DNA of 64,000 nt from Denitratimonas tolerans. Its GTDB lineage: Bacteria > Pseudomonadota > Gammaproteobacteria > Xanthomonadales > Xanthomonadaceae. Shown in pieces: positions 43,051 to 49,496 of this stretch (position 1 is the stretch's first letter; each line of letters starts with the position of its first letter). The position numbers and the translations under genes were made by a program. Below the pieces are notes generated by a model. It had not been told where the DNA came from and searched no databases. It saw only the letters and a list, made by a program, of their open reading frames with translations. The stretch spans positions 62,001 through 126,000 of the forward strand of contig NZ_JBBDHC010000002.1 in the NCBI RefSeq assembly GCF_037203605.1. Direction: 5' to 3'.

Positions 43051-44280
43051 ATGCCCGACACCGCCCCATTCGATCTTTGCCTGACCCGCGCGCGCCTGGT
43101 CACGCTGGCCGACGACCGTGGCTACGGGCTGATCGAGGACGGTACCCTTGCCTGCCGCGACGGCCGCATCGTCTTCGCCGGCCCGGCGCACGCGCTTGCG
43201 GCGCAGGAGGCGCTTGCCGCGTCGGTTGTGGTCGACTGCGGCGGCGCGCTGGTGACGCCGGCACTGATCGACTGCCATACCCACCTGGTCTTTGCGGGAG
43301 ATCGTGCCGGCGAATTCGAACAGCGCCTGGAGGGCGCAAGCTACGAGGACATCGCCCGCGCCGGCGGGGGCATCGCCTCCACCGTGCGCGCCACGCGCGC
43401 GGCCAGCGAGGACGCTCTGGTCGAAATCGGCCTCGCCCGCGCCCGCGCGCTGGTGCGCGACGGCGTGGGGACGATCGAGATCAAGTCGGGCTACGGCCTC
43501 ACCATCGACAGCGAACTGTCCATGCTGCGCGCCGCTCGCCGCATCGGCGAGGCGCTGGGCATCGGGGTGCGCACCACCTTCCTCGGTGCCCACGCGCTGC
43601 CGCCCGAATACGCCGGCCGCGCCGACGACTACATCGACTTCGTCTGCCGCACGATGCTGCCCGCAGCGGCGGCCGAGGGCCTGGTCGACGCCGTGGACGC
43701 CTTCTGCGAGCGCATCGCCTTCAGCCCGGAGCAGACCGCGCGGGTATTCGAGGCGGCACGCGCGCTGGATATCCCGGTGAAGCTGCACGCCGACCAGCTC
43801 GGTGATTCGGGCGGCGGCGCGCTGGTGGCGCGCTTCGGCGGCCTATCCGCCGACCACGTGGAATACACCAGCGAGGACAGCGTGCGCGCCATGGCCGCGA
43901 GCGGCACGGCGGCGGTGCTGCTGCCCGGCGCCTTCCTCTGCCTGCGCGAGACCCGCCTGCCGCCGATCGATGGCTTCCGCCGCCTCGGCGTGCCGATGGC
44001 TGTGGCCACCGATGCCAATCCCGGCACGTCGCCGCTGCTGAGCCTGCGCCTGGCGATGGCGCTGGCCTGCATCCAGTTTCGCCTGACGCCCGAGGAATCC
44101 CTGCGCGGGGCCACCGTCAACGCCGCGCGTGCGCTGGGGCTTGCGGATCGCGGGCGGCTGGCTCCCGGCCTGCGCGCCGATCTCGCGCTCTGGAACGCGA
44201 GCGATCCGGCGGAGCTGAGCTACTGGCTGGGCGGCGACCTGCTGCGCGCGCTGTACGTCGGCGGGCGGCGCGTGGACTGA
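43051..44280 (+). CDS. hutI: Imidazolonepropionase
   Basis: HutI hydrolyses imidazolonepropionate to formiminoglutamate, the substrate of HutF. The 409-aa amidohydrolase has the metal site DCHTHLVFAGDRAGEFEQRL near residue 75, AGGGIASTVRATR, the family block GTIEIKSGYGL, the metal-binding LHADQLGDSGG and the late TDANPGTSP. It stands apart from hutH and hutF, which lie about 39-41 kb away in this window. Its start was set from the family N-terminus and the ATG at 43051. It is followed by the ahcY promoter and riboswitch. Confidence 0.96.
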   Translation: MPDTAPFDLCLTRARLVTLADDRGYGLIEDGTLACRDGRIVFAGPAHALAAQEALAASVVVDCGGALVTPALIDCHTHLVFAGDRAGEFEQRLEGASYEDIARAGGGIASTVRATRAASEDALVEIGLARARALVRDGVGTIEIKSGYGLTIDSELSMLRAARRIGEALGIGVRTTFLGAHALPPEYAGRADDYIDFVCRTMLPAAAAEGLVDAVDAFCERIAFSPEQTARVFEAARALDIPVKLHADQLGDSGGGALVARFGGLSADHVEYTSEDSVRAMAASGTAAVLLPGAFLCLRETRLPPIDGFRRLGVPMAVATDANPGTSPLLSLRLAMALACIQFRLTPEESLRGATVNAARALGLADRGRLAPGLRADLALWNASDPAELSYWLGGDLLRALYVGGRRVD

Positions 44281-44348
44281 ACCTCCGGCGCGATCCCCAA
44301 CGCCAGCCGACCCGCCGTCTCGAGACCGCGGATGCGGCACCGCCCGGC

Positions 44349-44357
44349 TGCTAGAAT
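44349..44357 (+). promoter_or_regulatory. Extended -10 promoter of ahcY
   Basis: TGCTAGAAT is an extended -10 directly before the riboswitch. Transcription starting near 44364 would place the first RNA base at the base of P1, which fits the riboswitch at 44365 well. Confidence 0.6.
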
Positions 44358-44364
44358 GCCGCCC

Positions 44365-44431
44365 GCCGAGGGGCGCTGCGATTGCGGGATTCCTGTCCGC
44401 AACCAGGCTCGGCCATCCACAACGGCGCCCG
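44365..44431 (+). ncRNA. S-adenosylhomocysteine (SAH) riboswitch
   Basis: The leader of ahcY carries the conserved SAH-riboswitch core GAGGGGCGCTGCGA and CCAGGCTCGG, followed by AACGGCGCCC. P1 pairs GCCGAG (44365-44370) with CTCGGC (44408-44413). P2 pairs TTGCGG (44382-44387) with CCGCAA (44397-44402). A pseudoknot pairs GGGCGC (44371-44376) with GCGCCC (44425-44430). This matches the known class that turns on ahcY when SAH builds up. The assignment rests on recalled consensus and visible pairings. Confidence 0.85.
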
Positions 44432-44490
44432 GTTTGTCTGTCCCTGCCCTGCCCGCCTCGGTCAGGTGCCCAATGAACCGGAGTCTCGCC

Positions 44491-45936
44491 ATGAACGCAC
44501 CACACCAGCCCGCCGCCGCGGGCGACTACAAAGTTGCCGATCTTTCCCTGGCCGACTGGGGCCGCAAGGAGATCGACATCGCCGAGCACGAGATGCCGGG
44601 CCTGATGTCGATCCGCGGCAAGCACGCCGCCACCACCCCGCTCAAGGGCGTGCGCGTGACCGGCTCGCTGCACATGACCATCCAGACCGCCGTCCTGATC
44701 GAGACGCTCAAGGACATCGGTGCCAACGTGCGCTGGGCCTCGTGCAACATTTTCTCCACCCAGGACCACGCCGCCGCCGCCATCGCCGCCACCGGCACGC
44801 CGGTGTTCGCGTGGAAGGGCGAGACGCTGGAGGAATACTGGGACTGCACGCTCGACGCGCTTTCCTTCCCCGACGGCAAGGGCGGCTTCCTCGGCCCGCA
44901 GCTGGTGGTGGACGACGGCGGCGACGTGACCCTGCTGATCCACAAGGGCTACGAGCTCGAGCAGGGTGACGAATCCTGGGTCAACTCGCCCTCGGGCAGC
45001 CACGAGGAGCAGGTGATCAAGAACCTGCTCAAGCGCGTCGCGAAGGAGCGCCCGGGCTACTGGACCCGCGTGGTCGCAGACTGGAAGGGCGTGTCGGAAG
45101 AGACCACCACCGGCGTGCACCGCCTCTACCAGCTGGCCGAAGCCGACAAGCTGCTGGTCCCGGCGATCAACGTCAACGACTCGGTGACGAAGTCGAAGTT
45201 CGACAACCTCTACGGCTGCCGCGAATCGCTGGCCGACGGCCTCAAGCGCGCGCTCGACGTGATGCTGGCCGGCAAGGTCGCCGTGGTCTGCGGCTACGGC
45301 GACGTCGGCAAGGGCTGCGCCGCCTCGCTGCGTGCCTACGGCGCGCGCGTGATCGTCACCGAGATCGACCCGATCTGCGCCCTGCAGGCCGCGATGGAAG
45401 GCTACGAGGTCACGACCGTCGAAGACACGCTGGGCGAGGCCGACATCTACGTCACCACCACCGGCAACAAGGACATCATCCGCGTCGAGCACATGACCGC
45501 GATGAAGGACCAGGCCATCGTCTGCAACATCGGCCACTTCGACAACGAGATCCAGGTCGATGCGCTCAAGGCGTTGGCGGGCGTGAAGCAGGTCAACATC
45601 AAGCCGCAGGTGGACAAGTACGTGTTCGCCAGCGGCAACGCCATCTTCCTGCTGGCCGAAGGCCGCCTGGTGAACCTGGGCTGCGCCACCGGCCACCCGA
45701 GCTTCGTGATGAGCAACAGCTTCTCCAACCAGACTCTGGCGCAGATCGACCTGTGGGCCCACAAGGACCGCTACGAAAACAGGGTCTACATCCTGCCCAA
45801 GAAGCTGGACGAGGAAGTCGCGCGCCTGCACCTGGAAAAGATCGGCGTGAAGCTGACCCGGCTGACCGCGGCCCAGGCCGACTACCTCGGCGTGCCGGTC
45901 GAGGGCCCGTACAAGCCCGAGCACTACCGCTACTGA
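44491..45936 (+). CDS. ahcY: Adenosylhomocysteinase
   Basis: AhcY reversibly hydrolyses S-adenosylhomocysteine to adenosine and homocysteine, removing the inhibitory product of methyltransferases. The 481-aa product has the substrate region RVTGSLHMTIQTAVLIETL, NIFSTQDHAAAAIA, the family insertion common to proteobacteria, the NAD site VAVVCGYGDVGKGCA (about 265-279) and the C-terminal PYKPEHYRY. ATG at 44491 has GGAG 8 nt upstream and is preferred to the in-frame ATG at 44473. An SAH riboswitch precedes it and a strong terminator follows. Related methyl-cycle genes metF or metH are not adjacent. Confidence 0.97.
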   Translation: MNAPHQPAAAGDYKVADLSLADWGRKEIDIAEHEMPGLMSIRGKHAATTPLKGVRVTGSLHMTIQTAVLIETLKDIGANVRWASCNIFSTQDHAAAAIAATGTPVFAWKGETLEEYWDCTLDALSFPDGKGGFLGPQLVVDDGGDVTLLIHKGYELEQGDESWVNSPSGSHEEQVIKNLLKRVAKERPGYWTRVVADWKGVSEETTTGVHRLYQLAEADKLLVPAINVNDSVTKSKFDNLYGCRESLADGLKRALDVMLAGKVAVVCGYGDVGKGCAASLRAYGARVIVTEIDPICALQAAMEGYEVTTVEDTLGEADIYVTTTGNKDIIRVEHMTAMKDQAIVCNIGHFDNEIQVDALKALAGVKQVNIKPQVDKYVFASGNAIFLLAEGRLVNLGCATGHPSFVMSNSFSNQTLAQIDLWAHKDRYENRVYILPKKLDEEVARLHLEKIGVKLTRLTAAQADYLGVPVEGPYKPEHYRY

Positions 45937-45957
45937 GCCGGCCATCCGCGGCCTCGC

Positions 45958-45993
45958 AACGAAGAAGGGCGCCCCGCGGCGCCCTTCTTCGTT
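45958..45993. terminator. Bidirectional terminator between ahcY and TonB receptor gene
   Basis: A perfect 16-bp stem, with arms at 45958-45973 and 45978-45993 and a CCGC loop, lies in the gap between converging genes. The stem includes GAAGAAGGGCGCC and its complement and ends in GTT. Confidence 0.85.
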
Positions 45994-46009
45994 TCCAATC
46001 CGCTTGCGG

Positions 46010-48409
46010 TCAGAACGAATAGCTGAAGCGGGTGAAGAAGGCGCGGCCGTTGATGCCGAACTGGACGCCCTCGTAGATGTAGCCGTTGTCGGTCTCGTCC
46101 GGATTCTGTCGGCTCGGGAAGGTGTCGAGCAGGTTGGTGCCGCCGAGCGTGAGCTTGGCGTTCTCGGTGAAGCTGTAGGTGAACGCGAGATCCGCCGAGG
46201 TCTTGCCCGAGTACTCCTGGTTGGGCTCCGGCGGACCGGAGAAGGTGCCGAGCGTCATCGGGCCGAAGTAGATCACCTTGAAGTCGGTCGCCCAGTTGCC
46301 CAGCACGTAGTCGAAGCCGAGCACCGCCTTGGAGCGCGGCGAGCCGCCTTCGATGAAGCGGCGGTCGCGCTCCTCCAGCAGCGACTCCTCGCGCCCGAGG
46401 AGGTTGGGCGGCGTGTTCACCTTCTGCACCTTGGTGGTGCCGCGATTGAAGGCGAGGAAGGTGTTGAGCACGCCCTGGCCGACGTTGGCGCGATGGTTGA
46501 TGGTCAGGTCGATGCCGCGGGTGCGGGTGTCCACCGAGTTCACGAAGAACTGCGCCTCGCCCACGCCCAGCTGCTGCAGGATGTCGCCGATGCTCGGGTC
46601 GTCGTCCTGGAAGCGGCCGCTGAGCACGATGCGGTCGTCGATCTCGATCTGGTAGCCATCGAGCGTGACCGAGAGCGCATCGGTCGGAGTCCAGGTGAAG
46701 CCCAGGGTGAAGTTCATGGACTCCTCTTCCTTCAGCGACGGGATGCCGGCCGCGGTCGCGACGGCACCGCCGTTGGGGGCCAGCACCACGTCGGTCGGCA
46801 CGCCGGCGACGAAGTCGGTGAAGGTGGAGGAGAAGTAGCGCTGCTGCAGCGAGGGCGCGCGGAAGCCGGTGCTGGCCGAGCCGCGCAGCAGCCAGGCCTC
46901 GTTGGCACGGAACGCCGCGGCCAGCTTGCCGGTGGCGGTGGAGCCGAAGTCGCTGTAATCCTCGAAGCGGATCGCCTGGCTGGTGCTGAACCGGTCGGTC
47001 CAGTAGGTCTCCACGTCGAGGTAGCCGGCCCAGCTGTGGCGGCTCTTGCTGGTCGCATCGCCCGGCTGGAAGCCGGGGAAACCCTGGCTGCCGGCGTTGC
47101 CGCCGCCGGGGCCGTCATAGTCGGCCCACGAGCCTTCTTCGCCGGCGTAGATCTTGTAGGTCTCGTGGCGGAACTCGGCACCGAAGGCCAGGTTGAGGCC
47201 GCTGCGCCAGCCGCTGAAGAAGCGCGAGACGTCGAAGTTCGTGGTCTGCTGCGCGAACGAGAAGCCGCCCGCATCGAACACGCTCGGGCTGATGCCGCTG
47301 CCGCCGTTGATGAGGTCGAGGTTGGCGATCGAGGCATTCATGGTGTTGCGGATGGTGTCCATCAGGCGGTTGTAGCCCGCGGTCTGGGACAGATCCATGC
47401 GCCAGTCGCCGCTCATCCACCAGGCACCGACGGTGCCGTGGCGATCCTGCACGTAGGCGTCGATGAAGGGCGCGTAGCCGTCGGGATACATCGCCTCGGA
47501 GTTGCGCGAGGGAATGTCGTCGGAGCCGATGCCACCGCGCCCCCAGGCCGCCGAGGACGCGTCGCGGTTCTGGATGCCGCCGTTGAAGTAGAACGTCGCA
47601 TTCTCGCCGAACGGCAGCTCGCCGTTGAGGTAGAAGGTGCCGTTGCGCACCTTGCCATCGCCGATGATGCGGTGCGGATCGGCCTCGGTGGCGCGGTTGG
47701 AGCGGCCGCGGTCCTGGTACTCGGCGGTCAGCGCCAGTACGCCGTCGTTGCCGATGCCGAAGCCGCAGTAGCCCGAACCGGTCCAGTTCTCGCCATCGCC
47801 GCGCGAGTACTGGCCGTAGCCCGCCACCACTTCGCAGCCCTTGCTGCGCTTGAGCGAGAGGTTGATGACGCCGGCGATGGCATCGGAGCCGTACTGCGCC
47901 GCGGCACCGTCGCGCAGGATTTCGACCTGGTCGAGCGCCAGCAGCGGGATGGTGTTGAGGTCGGCACCGGTGGCACCGCGATTGCGCACGCCGAAGATGT
48001 TGACCAGTGCCGCCGTGTGCAGGCGCTTGCCGTTCACCAGCACCAGGGTCTGGTCCGAACCCAGACCGCGCAGCGCGGCGTTCTCCACCGAGTCGGTGTT
48101 GTCGGCACCGGTCTGGCGGCCGGCGGTGAACGAGGGCGAGGCGTACTGCAGGTATTCGGTCAGATCGAACTTGCCCCCTTGCGTGGCGGCTGCCTGCATC
48201 GGCAGGACGTCGATGGGAACCGGCGTATCCGTATCCGAACTGCGATCGTGACGACGCGAGCCCAGCACCGTGACGGCGTCCAGGCGCTGTGCCTCGGTGG
48301 CGGTGGAGCCGGCCGCGCCCTGTCCGGCGGCGCTGACCGAACCCGGCATCGCGACCAGCGCCATCAGAACGGCGACATACAACGCATTGCGATGGGTCGA
48401 GCTGTACAT
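46010..48409 (-). CDS. TonB-dependent outer-membrane receptor
   Basis: This 799-aa receptor imports a large nutrient, such as a siderophore, cofactor or oligomer, across the outer membrane using TonB energy. A signal peptide ends near VSAAG. The plug domain (about 55-190) has VENAALRGLGSDQTLVLVNG and then LDQVEILRDGAAAQYGSDAIAGVINL. The beta-barrel follows to the aromatic C-terminus FTRFSYSF required for outer-membrane insertion. A TonB-dependent signal-transduction domain is absent. It is transcribed toward ahcY and lies just downstream of the cbb3 assembly genes. An FNR-like box sits 89 bp before its start, which may link it to low oxygen. The substrate is unknown; copper or heme would fit the context. 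Confidence 0.9.
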   Translation of the reverse strand: MYSSTHRNALYVAVLMALVAMPGSVSAAGQGAAGSTATEAQRLDAVTVLGSRRHDRSSDTDTPVPIDVLPMQAAATQGGKFDLTEYLQYASPSFTAGRQTGADNTDSVENAALRGLGSDQTLVLVNGKRLHTAALVNIFGVRNRGATGADLNTIPLLALDQVEILRDGAAAQYGSDAIAGVINLSLKRSKGCEVVAGYGQYSRGDGENWTGSGYCGFGIGNDGVLALTAEYQDRGRSNRATEADPHRIIGDGKVRNGTFYLNGELPFGENATFYFNGGIQNRDASSAAWGRGGIGSDDIPSRNSEAMYPDGYAPFIDAYVQDRHGTVGAWWMSGDWRMDLSQTAGYNRLMDTIRNTMNASIANLDLINGGSGISPSVFDAGGFSFAQQTTNFDVSRFFSGWRSGLNLAFGAEFRHETYKIYAGEEGSWADYDGPGGGNAGSQGFPGFQPGDATSKSRHSWAGYLDVETYWTDRFSTSQAIRFEDYSDFGSTATGKLAAAFRANEAWLLRGSASTGFRAPSLQQRYFSSTFTDFVAGVPTDVVLAPNGGAVATAAGIPSLKEEESMNFTLGFTWTPTDALSVTLDGYQIEIDDRIVLSGRFQDDDPSIGDILQQLGVGEAQFFVNSVDTRTRGIDLTINHRANVGQGVLNTFLAFNRGTTKVQKVNTPPNLLGREESLLEERDRRFIEGGSPRSKAVLGFDYVLGNWATDFKVIYFGPMTLGTFSGPPEPNQEYSGKTSADLAFTYSFTENAKLTLGGTNLLDTFPSRQNPDETDNGYIYEGVQFGINGRAFFTRFSYSF

Positions 48410-48497
48410 GAAATCCCCTTGCCGTGGTTGGTTAACAAAACGTTGCCGAGTGTATCGAACTCGACGGTCGCTGTGTCCGGCTCTCCCATTGCGGTGC

Positions 48498-48511
48498 TTG
48501 ACCTGGATCAG
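48498..48511. promoter_or_regulatory. FNR/Anr-like box upstream of TonB receptor
   Basis: TTGAC-CTGG-ATCAG resembles the FNR consensus TTGAT-N4-ATCAA. It lies 31 bp after the tauE-like stop and 89 bp before the TonB receptor start. A minus-strand TACACT closer to the gene may be the -10. No strong class II spacing is seen, so the site is a candidate only. Confidence 0.45.
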
Positions 48512-48541
48512 GCGCGGTGAGGGCCCGGTCCCGCCGTGCCC

Positions 48542-49264
48542 TCAGGACGTTCGCGGCAGGCAGCCCAGCGCCGCAAGCGCATCGTGCAGCGCGGGCAGCT
48601 GCATCAGCCAGGGCGCGGCCAAGGTGGTCAGTCCGGCCAGCAGCATCAGCACACCGGCGAGGCGGCGCTGGCCCGGTCGCGCCACCCAGCGCGCGCCGCT
48701 GTAGCTCAGCGGCAGCATGGCTGGCAGCGTGCCCAGCCCGAACGCCGCCATGATCGCGCCGCCGCCCGGCGCGGTGGCCTGCAGCCAGGCGACCGTGAGC
48801 AGGGTTCCGGAGAGGCCACAAGGCATCCAGCCCCAGATCATTCCCAGGCCGAAGCGGCGCGGGAAAGTGTTCGCCGGCAGCAGGCGCGCCTGCAGCGGCC
48901 GCACCATCGACCAGAGCACTTCACCAGCCGCCCCCAGGACGCGAAACCGCCCGGCCAGCCCGAGCGCGCGCAGCGCGATCAGGATCAGCACCAGCCCCGC
49001 CAGCGCGCGCAGGGCGAACATCAGCGATTCGGCGCGGAACAGCGCCACCAGCCCATGCCCGAAGCCGCCCACGATGATGCCGGCCAGCACATAGCCGCTG
49101 ACCCGGCCGAGGTTGGTGGTCAGCGCCACCCGCCAGGCGGTTTTCCGATCCGCGCCGAAGGGCGCGAAGCCGGTGGCGATGCCGCCGCACATGGCCACGC
49201 AGTGCACGCTTCCGATCAGGCCGGCGAGCAGCGCGGCACCCAGCGCGACAAGGTCAATCGGCAT
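48542..49264 (-). CDS. TauE/SafE-family (UreH-like) membrane protein of cco cluster
   Basis: This 240-aa inner-membrane protein is the last gene of the cbb3 cluster. About six helices are visible. The first contains the motif IGSVHCVAMCGGIATG and the fourth region has WGWMPCGLSGTLL, placing paired Cys in two helices as in DsbD/CcdA-related and UreH-like proteins. Homologues regularly follow ccoS in gammaproteobacteria and are annotated as sulfite exporters by family; a role in copper or redox handling during oxidase assembly is more likely but unproved. The start overlaps ccoS by 11 bp. Confidence 0.85.
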   Translation of the reverse strand: MPIDLVALGAALLAGLIGSVHCVAMCGGIATGFAPFGADRKTAWRVALTTNLGRVSGYVLAGIIVGGFGHGLVALFRAESLMFALRALAGLVLILIALRALGLAGRFRVLGAAGEVLWSMVRPLQARLLPANTFPRRFGLGMIWGWMPCGLSGTLLTVAWLQATAPGGGAIMAAFGLGTLPAMLPLSYSGARWVARPGQRRLAGVLMLLAGLTTLAAPWLMQLPALHDALAALGCLPRTS

Positions 49265-49496
49265 CGCGGCCGTCCGGGTCGCGCACATTCGCCGCTGCGT
49301 CCCGCGACGGCGCCGCCGCATCCGCCGCCTGCGATGGCTGCACGGCCTGGGCGGCCGGCGCATCCTCGACCAGGATGTCCAGCGCCGGGGTTTCCAGATC
49401 GTCGAACTGCCCGCGCCGCACCGCCCAGACGAAGGCCCAGATCGCAATGCCGAGCAGTACCACGCTGATCGGGACGAGCGCGAGCAGGATGTTCAT
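49254..49496 (-). CDS. ccoS: cbb3-type oxidase assembly protein CcoS
   Basis: CcoS is a small membrane protein needed for cofactor (heme and copper) insertion into cbb3 oxidase. The 80-aa product has one N-terminal helix (MNILLALVPISVVLLGIAIW) and the signature AFVWAVRRGQFDDLETPALD. A long Ala/Asp-rich tail of about 35 residues follows, longer than usual. Its ATG overlaps the ccoI stop as ATGA. Confidence 0.95.
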   Translation of the reverse strand: MNILLALVPISVVLLGIAIWAFVWAVRRGQFDDLETPALDILVEDAPAAQAVQPSQAADAAAPSRDAAANVRDPDGRDAD

